Source: Sphagnum compactum (lineage: Eukaryota > Bryophyta > Sphagnopsida > Sphagnales). From it: a stretch of DNA of 64,000 bases. Positions within the stretch are counted from its first letter, which is position 1. Every line of letters begins with the position of its first letter. The stretch covers positions 13,764,001 through 13,828,000 of the forward strand of contig OZ234501.1 in the NCBI GenBank assembly GCA_965153455.1. The letters run 5' to 3'. The position numbers were made by a program, and so were the translations under genes. A model generated the notes under the pieces. The model was not told the origin of the DNA and searched no databases. It worked only from the letters and a program-made list of their open reading frames with translations. Below are positions 12,681 through 26,719 of this stretch, piece after piece.

Positions 12681-15600
12681 AAACTTGCATTCAATTCAAT
12701 GTCCAGCTCTCTCTTTTTCCCTGATCAGAGTGTAACACCAAAATATATGATGTTTGGAATCCGAAGTCTTTTCTTGCTGTTTAGGGGCTCTGGAACATAC
12801 TTTGTTCCTTTGCCCCCTTGTGACCCACTTTGGGTTTTGCTCTTTTGGCTCAGACTTGGGACCTCTCTCTTTTCTTTGTTCTTCCGTTCCCTCTTTGCTG
12901 GGTGCTTTGTTTAATGGTGCTTGCCAGGGTTTCAACATCTTTTTAACCTTAGTACTGGGTAAGGACTAAGGACTAGAATTGTTTGCTTAGTAGTATTCTT
13001 TGCTGCAGCTTTTGTTCTTGTTGAATTTATTTCATGTTTGTTGTGTTTTCAACCATTTACAGTGGTGTTAGATTGAAGGTAACACTTGGAGTGGACTTGA
13101 TGAATGTTGTTGATTGTTTAACAAAATTTAGCATCTAATCAAAAAGTCTCTTAAACAGTTCAATCATTTGTCAATGTTTTTCACGCACTTTAATGATACA
13201 GTACTGACATGAGTTTAGTGTGAATGTAAGAAGACCTGAATTTGACATGTGGTCTTTGTCATCTAGCTACTACCCTAGGTAGGGTTTAGGGTTCCATGAA
13301 GAGCCAACTACCAACACCAGTGGGACCTACTCCAATGTTCCAAGGATTTTTGTGTGAACAGTGCTGGTTTTGAACCAGTATTTTCATCCACAACTTGGAT
13401 GGCTGCACCACCCCTTTCACCTTTGTGAAGAAGCCCTTGGGAGAAATTTCCTAAGTGCATTTGGGAGGGCATCTTACATCCATGAATAAGGTAATAACTT
13501 TTCACCTTTTGATCATAATTGCATTTTTTTTTTCCAAATGTCAAATTTTCTAGAAATTATTTGTCCGAAATGTTAAAAGTTCAGGAAATTACATATGTGT
13601 CAATGCTGAAATTAGGGAACTTTAAATAGTCGTGCAAGGTGAATTTAAAGTTTATCATTTTCTTTGTTTTCATTACTTACCCAAGTATCATTCTTAATCA
13701 AATTGGTGAATTTAATTCAATTCAATTCAAATTCCACTCAATGTAGTTGAATCAATCCAATTTAGGAATTTGAATCCAATTCGATTGAGCTAAATTTCAA
13801 TTTAAGGGGCATGCAATTTCATTCAATATTTTCATTTGAATGGAATTTAATTTTCACATAATCAATTCATTTTGTGAAAGAAATTAAAACTCACAAAGTA
13901 GGAGTGGGTGTTATATCATAACTATGGATGATTTTTTTATATAATCATGGAGGTAAGTTTTCATTTCCCAAAGACTTGCCGAAGATTCCATGATCTCTTT
14001 ATACAAATTGCAAAACAATGTCACGTGAATGTAATGTTTAATAATGTTTTCATTCAAAAGAAAATATGTTCGCCACTACATTTGGTGTAACAATAGTCAC
14101 ATTTTCAACCTTAAGGTTAGGGCTTTGAAACATTATCACATAGATTCAATAGTTGAAAACACTAAAATTTGCTTAAATGTGATGTCCATGCAATCTAGAA
14201 CCATGATTAATAAAATAAGTAAACATACCATGTCACCTCTTAGCCAAGTTACAAACCTTGACCTAAATATGACATTTTTTCCATCATTCTTATCCTCTCT
14301 TTTTGCTCCATTTCCTTCCATAATGTGTGCCACATTTGTACCAATTAGTGTATTTAGTATGAAAACATTGTATAAAAATATATTTGGTTTTTATATGGGC
14401 CAAATTTAATGCAAATGTAATCTAGATGGAATAGTTGCATTTAAAACATCAATGATTACATGTAAATTCATTATCATGCACCATCGATTTTAGTTTTTTT
14501 GAATAAATGAAGACCTAAAATAGGTTATGTGCAATATGCATGACAAACTTCAACTGAATTTATTTTTTCTTTAATTAATATTTTTTTGTGCATTGTGACA
14601 TGATTTCATTTAAAAATGATGCACAATAACTTTTCATTCCAACTTTAAAAAGCTTAGACAAAGATTTGGAAAATATCATTTACAAATGAAAATTGAAAGG
14701 CACCTTGAATATTGCAAACTTATTTTGATAGATTGTGAAAACCATAAACATTTAAGCTCATTTACAAAAGGCCCAAGGTTATGCCATCACCTTATACATT
14801 CATTGTTACATCACACTCTGAATGGTAACATGTGGTTACATGCATGATCATGTTTGGTTTAACAAACATAATTCAAGTTATGAACATTTGTAAAATAATC
14901 CACTATTTAGTAGTTTATAAGTAGAGTGTTGTGGTTTCACTAATATAAACTCTTTAAAGAGTAATTAAAAAATAAAAATATAAAAATTGAAATAAATAAC
15001 TTCAATTTGATCTCTATGTTTTGTACATGGAGGTGTAACAATGAAGTTGGGCTCAACATAATTTCACTTTTGAGACACTATAAAAAGCATCTCAATTGCA
15101 CACTAGGAAACATATTTTTATACTAAAATTTGGATGAAATATGTAATATGATAATGTGAAACCCACTTGTGTGTAGTAAATTATATTGCAATATATGTGA
15201 TTGAGAAAAATAAAATTCAAAATGAATTAAATGTTTTAGATTGGTTGGCAATTATGATTGGTCCATGTGGAGAGATTTACATAGTCCCTTAGTTTTTACA
15301 ATGGACTTTTTCATGTTTATGGGTTGAGATGTGTGAACACTAAATATTAAATTAAATTAATGTAAAGGTTCATTTTATTGTTGTGTGGTTAAAATCTAAA
15401 AGCATCTCCACCCCCATAATGTTAAACTACAACTTTATATTAAAATAAATTAATGTTTAAATCTTAATGTTCCCACTTACAAACATAAAAAAAAGTCCAC
15501 TTCAAATAATGAAAAACTATTTACACATTTACATTTGAACCAATAATTGCCATTGAAAAAACTTATCATTAAAAAAATTGTTTTAAAATATTAGAATGAT

Positions 15601-17445
15601 CATGACATTTTAAGCCATTTTCACAAGAGAGCAACAAAATTTGCTCTATCCTATTACAAGATTTAATAAAAAATAAATAAAAATCTATATCATTGTGTGA
15701 TGGAGATGCTCTAATGAATTAGGCTAATGCATCACACTACAATATCTTAATTATGCATGTAAAATTCATCAAGTTAGCCTATTGTGTGCTTACGAATGCA
15801 AATAACTTAAACATGCCACCACTAAATTGAATGATTTGCATCTTGATTTCCAAACATACTTGTTGTCAAAGGTAATAATAATCACATATATGCCAACACA
15901 ACATGAAGAGAGAATTAACATGAATCTTGTGATAAAGTTGGAAGAGATTTGATGTCCTCCTCAAGTAGTATTATTGCATAACATCCCCAAAGTACATTAA
16001 CTTGCCATAGCACTACCTTTACCATTTGGGTAGTAATTGAATTATTTTTCATGAATGTGATTTTTTTTCTCAAAATTGGATACTTGTAATGACCGAAATT
16101 TCTAAAAATTTGTTCTTGCTTGGTTGGTAAGTTTCTTTGTTTGTGTAACATATTGGTGCTCAAATAACCTTTCGTATTTTTATTATTTTATTATTTTATT
16201 ATTTATTTTTATTGCAAATTTTTGAAAATCAAGGAAACCCCATTTTTGAGTTTCTTAAAAGAACTCCATTTTGAGTTTCTTTTTTTGAAAAAGTTTTGGA
16301 ACCAAAGGACTTCAGATTCCAATTGTTTTGAAAACCCTTTCAAAAACTGACATAAATGTGATGAAATAATCGGCCAAAAAAAATCAACAGTTTTATAGAA
16401 GTTTATGTGACTGGTTCTTAGATTTTTTTCAAAGAACCACGGTTATATATCTGCACTGGTTATTTGATTTTTTTTGGGATAGAAGCGACCGTGAATTATT
16501 TGATGCCATTTCTAACGACCATCCAACACATTTACATTTACCGTTCTTGTGATCCGTGGAATCCAATTAGTTTTGAAATTTCCATTTCAAAAACAATAAA
16601 TTTGAAATATTCTGAAACATCCAAAAAGATTCTTCATTTTCCTTCACAAAAAATGATTTCTTTGAGAAAAACATTTAAATAAAATAAAATTCAACATTCC
16701 AAAAATAATATAATTTGTGCCAAAGCCACCAAAGTAACTATGGTAGTCAATTCACTACCGGCTAAACCAATATTGTAGTAGCCCAAAGGCCCATCAAAAA
16801 GAAAAATAAAATCATATTCTCTCTTATGGTCTGTAAATAATGCAATTTTTTCACCTATACGCACCCACACCCAGCTGGGCAGCTGCCCAAATTTGGGAAA
16901 AAAAATTCACTACTGGTCTGTCATGCACATAGTAGTACTATTGTAGTGGCCGTTGAGTTGCACAAAGACCAGATTCACACATGCGCATTGAATCGTATGA
17001 AACTTGTAAACTCTATAGTAACAATAGTTGGAGTTTGTTATAAACTACACTTCAACTCTTTTACAAAAGACCAAGGATACAACCAACAACTGAGAGAATC
17101 AAACAAACAGATCCTTTCGATCACATCTTTGCAATAACGAAGCTGAAGTATCGAGTCTACACCTTTTGGCCTTTTACTACTACCATGAAGCACAAACATC
17201 AAAATTTGTGCTATGGCAAAGACTAAAAGGAATCTCAACTAGTGTTGTGCATGTAAGAGTCAATAGCCATATATATAACAAAGTTCAAATTTTTTACACT
17301 TACACTTTTCCTGGTGCTATATGTATATATATATATATATATATACACTCACACAGGGCCACTGTAAATATTTGTCAAATACACTTACACAGCCCTGTGT
17401 AAATGTTTTGAGACGCGTAAGTGTAAATACTAAAATTATCTGCAT

Positions 17446-17675
17446 AGTCACCCTGTCTCTGGGCCCTCTTTTCACCCCAAACCCTTCTTTCATGGGTATC
17501 CATGAAGTAAGAAATTTTTTATTAAATCTGGGAATGAAATGCTGAAAATCAGGATTTAATGCACAGGGTTCAAGACTAATATAGTAGGCTTACAAGTAGG
17601 AGTAGTGAAAATATATGCAGCAACAGTGAAGGCGCTAATGAAATAGGTAAGACAGGGTGAAACTCAGTTCACCAC
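17446..17675. mobile_element. Small terminal-inverted-repeat element (MITE-like), copy 1
   Basis: This ~230-base segment begins agtcaccctgtct and ends agacagggtgaaactcagtt. It therefore carries perfect 11-base inverted repeats, tcaccctgtct at 17,448-17,458 and agacagggtga at 17,650-17,660. A second copy of the same segment lies at 54,896-55,180, so it is a dispersed repeat. It has no coding capacity. This fits a non-autonomous DNA transposon, but resemblance between the copies continues a few bases beyond the inverted repeats, so the true ends and any target-site duplication are uncertain. Confidence 0.65.
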
Positions 17676-18732
17676 AAAAAGTGAGGTCCTCCCCCCACCC
17701 TTGAATGCTATTGTTTTTCTTTTTTTGGGGTAGCTTTTTTTTTTAATTTTTAATTTCACCCTATTTATGATCAAACTCAGGGTTCTAGTGTTGTTTTCCT
17801 TACTTTATAGATAATTTTATTATACTTTTAATGACCATACCTTCTTGCAAAGTCATATGAATTAGTTGTGGGTGTATATTTTGATAAGTTTTTTTTTGAT
17901 TTTGAAATGGCCATTCAGCTGGCTTATCATCCAAACATTATGAAATCTCCACTCCTCAAGTAAAAATCATATTTTTTTGCATTGTTTTATATTTACATTG
18001 TTTTATCGAACTGTGTAAAATTATGTAAATGCATTTATTTTTACACTGCTTTACACAGCATAAAATGAATTTACACGATTTTACACTTATTCTACACACA
18101 CAGATTGTAACTAAATTTCATTATGGGATTTCCACTCACATGGAGAGTAACTCCCAAACCATTTACATGCACAACACTGATCTCAACATATGTGTGTTTA
18201 CCATGGTACCAGTGTGAGTTCACCCAAGGCCTATAAGGCAGGGTTTCTTTTACTAATGAATTTTCGCCAAATTTTGACCTACCCAAATTCACCAGATTTC
18301 CAAAAAAAAAAGAAGAAGTCTAAATTGCCTTATTTTTTTGGGTAAGTTTTAGTAGGTAGCCAAGAACATATAAGGATTCTGTTTTAAAAAAAAATTCATG
18401 TCTAATATGTAGCTAAATTTGGCAAAATTATTTTCTGGATGATCACCACTTTGACAACATCACAAAATCCATAAAAGACGGTATGGAGAAAGCAAACATT
18501 CCCATCGACGAATAAAGTTCACAAATAGAATTCCTTTGACAAAGGAACGTGAGCTACGACATAGTCAATGAAAATTCCGTTTCTAAAATGATCCTTGTAT
18601 TGGGTGGAAGTCTTCAAGGCTGATTTTTGGCTGGTACGAGGCAAGTACACCCTATACACTTGATAACTTATTGAACCCATTATACAAAATTGGTACAAGG
18701 CTGGTGGTACCACATCAAGTCCCTATGGGGTT

Positions 18733-18794
18733 GGTACTAGTGCAAAGCTTGGTATTGCCTCATGGTACTAGTGCCAAGGTTGGTATTGCCTCAT
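18733..18794. repeat. 31-bp tandem duplication
   Basis: Two adjacent 31-base units start at 18,733 and 18,764. Each begins ggtactagtgc and ends ttggtattgcctcat, with only two or three differences between them. Confidence 0.85.
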
Positions 18795-19140
18795 GTCATA
18801 TCACCCACCCTCATATGGTCCTTGTTACCATTATTGATACTAGTGTTAATATCAAGTGCAAAGCCTATTTGCCGGGCCAACACCTCCTTATAGTCAAACT
18901 AAAAAACCCCATAACAACGTCAATAAGATCCAACAAACCGGATTAAACTAAATTAACCTAAATTAACCTAAATCATAACCCATCGGGCAGGTTTGGAGAA
19001 AAAAGCGACCCAAAAATGTGCATTTCTGACATTTTCAAATGAAGAGCTCCTGAAATTATTTGTAAGGAACTTTTCAAATTCAGTCTTTATATTTGAAATC
19101 GCCTCCTTTGGCAGAATTTGCCGTTTTTCATTCCACCGAT

Positions 19141-19199
19141 CTTACAAAAGTGTAATGTACCTTTTGGAAGAAAAATTGGTTATCTTGCACTTTTGTAAG
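19141..19199. repeat. 12-bp perfect inverted repeat
   Basis: The word cttacaaaagtg at 19,141-19,152 is matched by its exact reverse complement cacttttgtaag at 19,188-19,199, with 35 bases between. It lies in AT-rich DNA with no recognised gene. It may be an element end or chance. Confidence 0.6.
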
Positions 19200-22100
19200 A
19201 TTTTTAAATTTGGAATCGTCCTTTACCTTTATGCAAGGAAAGGAACCCCATTGAGGTTCTTCTTGGATTAAAGGTCTCGATGAAAAAGGTGTCATGTCGA
19301 CACATCATTCATCCATCCATGATGGTGCATTTTTGGGTGTTGATTCACTCTCTCGCCATTGAAAAATAGTATTGAAATCAAATTGTTCCCTTGACGCTAG
19401 CTAGGTAACGGGAAGTTAACGGTACCTATAAAACTTCGAAAGAGCTTGACTCAAGGTTGAAGCCTTTCATTGTAGAGTACTTGGGAAGTTTGGTTTGTTA
19501 ATTATGACAAGTTGTTAAATTGTGTGCAATAATTCACTAACTTGGATTTTTGTAATCACCCTTGTTGTGTGAGCCCATCTTCTTATAGCATTGGGTTGCT
19601 CCATCATTCATGATGTTTTTCTCACCCACCTCTCACACTTATCTCAATATAATAATAAATAAATAAATAAATAATAATAACATCCACAAGTTCCCATGAC
19701 ATGTGGATGAATGCATTGGGAACAAAAACCGATTACCGAATGAAATTTCCAAATTGAAAAATATAAGAGAAATAGAAGCCTCGAAATAGTGAAGGTCAAC
19801 AAATGTGTGAATGTTGCCCTCCGAGTCCTTCTTGAGTATTAAATAGGTGTTAAATTCTAAGGTGTAAGACACCAAGTTAGGGTTAATGAATTAGGTCACT
19901 AGAGGCTATTGGAATATTTCTATCAAATTTTGCTTAGTATATATTGTTGAGGGCTCTTCCATGAAGGGCTCTTCCACCACATGGAAGTGTATTGTGTCTT
20001 TCGGACATATCTCACGTCTTTTTACAAGGATCTTTCATTTTTCAGCCATGTAGATTATCCGCCTTGTGATTTCTTGGATGATCTCATCCAACAAAAAAAT
20101 TTGGACAGACGTTTATGTTCGGGAAGGCCCTCATTCAAAGGCATTACCAAAAACGGGCTTGTACTCGGCTCTTGGCACCCATCGGCCCTTCTTCTCGTAA
20201 TGTCCTCAACCTCGGGCCTTATACCATACATCAAATGGCTTAGGATAGGTACCTCAATTCCAAGTCGGGTTTGAAATTTAACTCTATGATTGTACACTAT
20301 AATTTGGATGAAGTTAGGGCTACAAATAGTACGAAATCCAATTTGGACTTGTATGTAACATACAATGCTCTCCATAAGGGTAAATAAAATAATTTATAAT
20401 AAAATTTGATTGGCTAGTCACAATTATTGGCCCCATATTGTAACATCTAATTGAGTTCACTACATAATATTAATTATTATTTCATGTGAAAGAATGAATG
20501 AAAAAAATAACTTGCACATTATTTTGGATGTGGTAGAGACACATTCCTACATACTTGTATGTGGGTGGAACTTTTTAAATGTAGGCACACCAACAGCAAC
20601 CAGATGATCTCTAGATTGTATTTTGGATGAAGTAAATATAGCCATCCATCCATTAGGGTTAAAATGGGTTTGGACCTGTTTATTTCCCAGATGATTCATT
20701 GAAAAAAATGTTTGGCTGCTGATTGGCTCAATTGCTGATATATAATTTAAATAGTCTTGCACCTTTTTCTGCCTAATTTTTCATGTTTAGGGGTGTGGAA
20801 ACAATTAGCACTAATAATCCATTGTCACAAAGAAAACACACTTCGGCGCATGATTCAAAAGAAATGAAATATGTAAAATTTCAAGAATGGATGTATTTTG
20901 AACTAATTTAATAATTCTAATATTTCATTGATTTCATCAAATTTATTTTTAAGTTTAAAAAAAAAAAAATTGATTCAGCTAAAACATGTTGAACCTTAGT
21001 TGTAGGTACGATATATGTTGGATGAGAATCAATGTTGTTTGTTCTCCAATTTTGTGAAGTAGAGAGTGATCGTCGACAAGAAGATTTAGCCAAATTTGGT
21101 TACAAACCATGTATGAATTTATTTTTAAAAAAATCTTTGATATTTTGACTTTATGTTGGAACTTTATTAGAAATCTAATAATTGAAAAAAAAATTTCACA
21201 ATTTGAAAAATTAACATCAAATTTTTCACAAAACTTAATTGTACTTTTTGAAACCATATTTTTTTTAAAGTTTAAAAGATGTGAAAATTCACCCCCATGA
21301 AAAAACACTGAAAATTGGTAGAGAGTTCACACGAGAATGATAACAAAGGTCACAATTCAAAGCCAATAATGTCAAGTTGATAAACTTTAAATATTTCGAG
21401 AGTTTATTTCAAAATTAATTCATCATTTAGTTTGGTTGTTAATGAAATATTTTCACATGAATTGAGTCAAAGTTCCTTAAAGTTTATTCTATAAAATCTA
21501 ACATGCATGTAATATCATTATTCAACTCCAATTGAATCCTAGTCAAAAATTTCATGTAATAGTTATATCGTTGTCATCTCAAAATCTAATAATTGAATAG
21601 TAATTCTACTAGTTTTCCATGTATGCTTATTTTTTCTCATTGACCTTCTCAATAAAATCTAGCTCTAACATGCAATTCCTAAATGGTTGTTGGCGATTCG
21701 CAATAGTTAAAAGGTTTTTGGGTAGAATTAGGTTTTGGCATGTGGCTATGGAAATGGTTGTTATGCGATGCACACATTATAATGTTGCATTGCTTTGATT
21801 TGTGAAAGTTAATCTCATGACATTTGTGTCCCATTTGTGGGGATTGGTAATGGCATTTGCCAAGTCCATTTGTCATGTGTTCACTTCCTTATTCTTGACA
21901 TGTATTAGTCCAAATTGCTCGTACATTAATATGCATTCTTGTGTTTTGGATTGTTTCAAATCGATGATGAAACTTGTTAATTGATCGATAGAGTCAAAAA
22001 AAAATCTGACTTGGTTTTTGTATGGGTTTTACCATACTTTTGTGAGTTAAGAAATAATTTCTTTTGATACATGTGTTTCCAACTAGTTGTTCAAAATCAT

Positions 22101-23849
22101 ATCCTTTCTTGTTAATTGAAATCAAAGTTATGAAATTGAATTGTGTGATTTGTGGGGGTGGTGGTATTGGGCATTCTTTGTATAGAGTTGGGAATGGGGA
22201 TGTTGGCATGGTCTTTGCAATTTGAGGGAAATGGCATGAACATCTAGTTATTCTCAAGTGAATTATTGGGTCTATATAGTTTTGAACATTCAATTGGTTC
22301 ATCACAAGTTTTTACATGATTGTCTCCTTTGATGTTGATTGGATCTTGTAGGGTGAGGCCTCCTCTTAGTCCTCAATTAGTATATATATACATTGCTCAA
22401 GTCATCCATTAAATCTTTAACATGATGAGGTTGGTAAATTGATTTGTTGCCCAAAAACTTATTCGCCTTGTCATATACATCTTGTGCATAAATAAATGAG
22501 GAAAATGCAATGTTTTTTTTTTTTGAAAACTCAAAGATTAGTATTCTTTGTTGTGGATCATTCTTACCATGTGGTCTAAAATTCTTTTGAAGTACTTATG
22601 TTCACCAATTGTCTTTGCAAGTGCGTCTATTCTTTACATGTTGGGAACAACCTACATTCATCACATGTACCAACTTTTTTGCATCTCATCATTATTGTTG
22701 TTTGAAATTAATCATGAGGATATACTTGATAAGAAAACCAACAATATGCTCTTGTTTTTTCTTCAATTAATGCTAGAACTTCTATATGCTCCTAATTTGG
22801 TTGTTGAGGTTTTTAAAATTGAATTTTCATTCACACCAAATTAGGAGTTTGTTCTTTCTTACATTTGTCTTGTTCAAAACAAAATGCTTTCATCATTAGT
22901 ATTTGATAATCTTGAGCAAATGTGGTGAGATTAGTTCTTTTTTAAAAACATTTTGAAAATTTGTATTTTATTTTTGTGTAGATCTTTTTCATAATTTGAA
23001 GTAGAACCATGAATAGAAGAATTCATTTGCATGATATTGACAATAGTGATGGAGTGATGAAACAATGCTCGAAGATTGTAGCAATGATTCTAATGTTTGT
23101 GTTCCATATTTTTGTAATTATTTTTTAATGGAATGAAGCAAATCATGAGTTGTAAAATTACTTTGTGAAAATGGATTGTATATTATTGCAAGGAAGTAAT
23201 GATGAAGAGGTAGGATGTAAACTAAACTTATGTTCTTAATAATTTATTGAATTGTTATAACTTGAAATTGTGGTTTTGAGCTATTCCATAATTCGTGTTC
23301 TATAGTTGCTAGCTTTTATATAACTATTAACACTAAAAATTGAGAAACATTTTAGAACTTTGCAACAATTTTCTCACAAATACATTTATGTTGCTTACTT
23401 CTTTTCCCATTTAAAATATTGAAACATTGTGTTACACCTCTATCTATGCATTGTAGGAGGCATGAGGATGAAAAGGGGTTAATGGGTAACAAATATAAAC
23501 TTGTTGGGTGAGTTCCAATAATTTTATGTAACATAAACTTCTAGATTCAAAATCTAAAAATTTGATAGATTTGATATTATCAAATAGAGCTCCTATCATT
23601 GAATTACCATATGACACCATGCTCTATGTTAGCTAGCACATTAAATGTGAATGCCCATTTTTTCTATTTCATAACACCAAGTTATTTAGCACCAAGTTTA
23701 AATAACCATTAAGGTCGCCATTTTACACTATAAGTTAAACAAACGATAAGGATGAATTTTTTCACACTAAAAAGGCTCCTAACTTCATTCAATTTTTCAT
23801 TTAGTCAAGCTAAGTGAGTTCTTTTGGATTGCCAAATTGAAAACTCATT

Positions 23850-23870
23850 GGGGGGGGGGGGGGGGGGGGG
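23850..23870. repeat. Homopolymer of 21 G
   Basis: The sequence shows 21 consecutive G residues in otherwise AT-rich DNA. The exact length may reflect sequencing or assembly error. Confidence 0.8.
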
Positions 23871-24579
23871 TTTCTATTCAATTGCCATATTTCATAATTA
23901 TGTTGGGATGAAAGGTTTCCAGATTTCTTCATTCAGTAGTCAAAATAGATGAGGATGATGGATGTGCCCTGAATTGTTAATACTTGATTTGGGAAAGTGG
24001 GAGGGAAGGGATGAAAATTTCCAATTTCTTCATTAGGTAGTCAACAGAGATAAAACATCCCATAGTAGCCTAACCTTGGCAGCTTTGACACTAGCCTAAT
24101 TATAATACTTTCAGAAATATTGAAAATAAATAAATAAATAAATAATAATATTTTCTCAAAATTTTTTTTTGGTGAACAAAAAAAATGAATATTTTTGAAT
24201 TTTGGGAATATTTTCAACATAATATATTTTAGTTTTCAACATGGAATCTTCAAAATTAATTAATTAACTAATTATTGGACAGAAATGTATTATTCAAGCT
24301 GCCCTTGTACAACTAGATGATCAATGTGAATTGTTTGGTATGGATGATAATCAAATTTTTGGTTCAATTCCATCTTGTTATGAACAATAATAGAGTGTAT
24401 GGCCATTTCAGGCACCATCTTCTTATGAATGAAATTACCAATACAAAAATTACAAAATACATCACAAAATTACTTAAATAAAATTAAAAAAAATATTAAT
24501 AAAAAAAAAAAAAAACCACTTGACACCTTATTTAAACAAAAAAGTACATAATGGGTGGAAGTGAATCTATTCATACATG

Positions 24580-24598
24580 CCCCCCCCCAACCCCCCCC
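24580..24598. repeat. C-rich tract (C9 AA C8)
   Basis: Nine C, two A and eight C sit in AT-rich surroundings. This is one of several isolated G or C homopolymer tracts in the window; others are near 25,155-25,164 and 45,421-45,431. Confidence 0.75.
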
Positions 24599-25090
24599 AT
24601 CACTAGGGCCCTCAATTACCTACCTTACTATGTACGCTAGGGAATTTGAAATATTACCGAACTATGGTAGGTACCTAACACACCTAAGGTTAGATTTTCA
24701 CATTCTTCTCTTTTATTTGTCAACAATAATTATCATTAATATATATATAATTCTTCTTTTCTAAATTTCTAAATTATTATTAATTTTATTTTTTCTAATG
24801 CAAAACTTAAGATGATTATACTTTTTAATGTGGGTCAAATTTTGAAAAAAAAAACTTAATCTCTAATGTGGAAAATATTATATTGCAAATATTTTTTTCA
24901 AAGGTAGAAAATCATGAATTTTGTTTCTATTATTATTATTATAATTATCATAATTCGAATGTAGAAAATGATGATCATTATTATTACTATTATTATTATT
25001 TATAATACAAAAAATTATTGAATTATTATTATTCTAATGTAGACAATGATTATCATTATTATTCTAATTATGTAATATGGACAATTCATT

Positions 25091-26490
25091 ATTGTAATGT
25101 TTTTTTTTTGGGGGTTACCGTTTTTCCGGGTTGCTAAACCGGGCTGCCCGTTGCCCCCCCCCCCTCCTCCCTTCCGCTTTGTATGGTTTTCTTTTGTTCT
25201 TTTGTTTGTTTGCTTGTTTCTTTCCTTCCTTCTTTCGTTTTTGTTTTTGTCAACCTTTTCCCATTTTGGGTCCCTCTCTCTCCTCTCCTCTCTTGTCTTC
25301 CTCTTACTCTCCTGCTGTCTCTTGGTAGTATTTCTTCTCTCTACACAATCCTCTTGCTGCTGTTGTTGTATGTATTTTTTTTGTCTTCTTTTTTATCGTC
25401 TTTGTTTTCCATTTTACACACTCTCTCTCTCCTGTTTGGTCCTCTTCCCTTTTCATGGTTTTGCTTCTCTCCTCTTCTGCAATCCCTCCTTTTGGTTTTG
25501 CTGGCTGTATATGCCATTGAGCCTGACTTCCTTCCTTCCTTCCTTGCTTCCTTTTGAGTTCTGATCTGAATGTTGTTTTGTAGGTTTTCCAGGAATTCTT
25601 TACAAGTAGAAAAAGGCTTTGTGAGTTGTGGCAAGTTTTGTTTTTGTTTTGGGTTTTTGTTTGTGGAGTTTTTCAGTGTGGTTTTTGTGGGTGGTGATTG
25701 ATTTGGGTGGCTGCATTTTGTAGTGGGTGATAGTTGGTTGTGGGAAGAGGGGATGTTGGTGGTGGGCTAGATCTCGGATTTCTTTTGGGATGTTGGCATT
25801 CCTGGATTTCTAAAGGAAGTGGTGGTGGGGAGAACGAAAGAGGCAACGAATACAGAGAGAGTGGGAGGGAGAGGAAGAAAAAACACAGAACAAAGGGGAG
25901 TGGCGGAATGCGATCAGGGCATTGGGATGCGTGGTAACGTCGGACGGGCATTTGGTCTCTGTCTGTGGGAGGGAGGAATTTTTTTTCGGTGGTTTTGGAG
26001 TTTGGCTCTGTTGCAGATTGACGATCGGAGCTTGGTGTTGCTTCTTTCGGAAGCCGTTTGAGATGAGAGAGCTGGATGGTGTATCCGATGGATGTCCTGC
26101 TCTGCTGCAGTAAGCATTGGATTCGGTGCTTTGTATTCGCTGCAATGCCTTCGATGTGTAGCCCTAGGTCATGAAGCGACTGAGCCTATTTCCAATGTAG
26201 TTCGATGGGTTTTGGATCTTGTGGTTTTGTGTTCTCCAATGCTTGCAGAGGAGTAATGGGTGCTTCTTGAAGAGGAGGAAGAGGAAGAGGAACAGAAGCA
26301 GGAGTAGCAGGAGGAGCAACAAGAGGAGGATCAAGGGAGTCTAGAATGTGCATGTAGAGGAGAAGAATATGTTTTGTCGATAGGTGAGGACTTCAACAAA
26401 ATGGGTGTTGAAGAAAGTGCTGGTCGGAAGTGGTTGTAGTGGTGGGTAGGTCTTCTTCATCATCGCCAAAAGAGTAAGGCCAGCATTTTG
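25091..26490 (+). promoter_or_regulatory. Upstream flank and probable 5' leader of the KCBP gene
   Basis: The composition changes near 25,090 from AT-rich to strongly pyrimidine-rich on the plus strand (about 25,150-25,560), typical of plant leaders and core promoters. A purine run of GAGGAA/GAAGAG type spans about 26,265-26,335. An in-frame short upstream frame starts at 26,401 (MGVEESAGRKWL) and ends in TAG at 26,437-26,439, so translation of the main frame cannot begin earlier than 26,491. The low-complexity frames on both strands here are not credible proteins. No transcription start can be set. Confidence 0.45.
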
Positions 26491-26685
26491 ATGCAGAGGT
26501 TGAGAATGGCCTCGGATGCATCATCAGATGTAACTGTGCAATACTTGAGGAGCAAACCTAATCAGTTGAATGCTGGTGGCGGCAATGCACCTTTGCTTTT
26601 AAGAACTTCAGGACATGGTGTGAATGGTGATGACCATGACAGTGATGGCGATTCAGTTTCGTAAGTCCTCAAACCTCTTTCTCTC

Positions 26686-26719
<34 letters not shown>

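Larger units (their letters stand above)
12681..25090. other. AT-rich gene-free DNA with repeats
   Basis: I see no convincing gene in these 12 kb. The open frames are short, AT-driven and unlike proteins. The minus-strand frame at 13,308-13,544 and the plus-strand frames at 21,802-22,844 look slightly protein-like but are not recognisable. The region holds a TA microsatellite at about 17,325-17,345, TTAT/AATA-type repeats at about 16,170-16,215, 19,645-19,680 and 24,125-24,150, ATT-rich imperfect repeats at 24,930-25,080, and homopolymer tracts listed separately. Elements listed separately are an inverted-repeat transposon-like copy (17,446-17,675), a 31-bp tandem pair and a 12-bp inverted repeat. 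Confidence 0.55.

Noticed and set aside
13308-13544. Minus-strand 78-codon frame resembling a retroelement polyprotein piece
   Set aside because: The resemblance is vague and isolated; no neighbouring retroelement domains or repeats are seen.
19645-19680. AATA repeat as a possible CRISPR-like or tandem array
   Set aside because: It is a simple microsatellite without spacers; CRISPR arrays are not expected in this genome.
21679-22844. Possible gene or transposon in a slightly protein-like stretch
   Set aside because: No block matches a known family in either strand and stops are frequent; left as AT-rich DNA.
25097-25564. Plus-strand 155-codon and overlapping frames rich in Phe, Leu and Ser
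   Set aside because: They reflect a pyrimidine-rich tract upstream of KCBP; two frames are open at once and composition alone explains them.
25673-26145. Overlapping frames on both strands around the KCBP leader
   Set aside because: They are proline/serine or glycine/arginine-rich shadows of GA/CT-rich DNA with no homologue I recognise.
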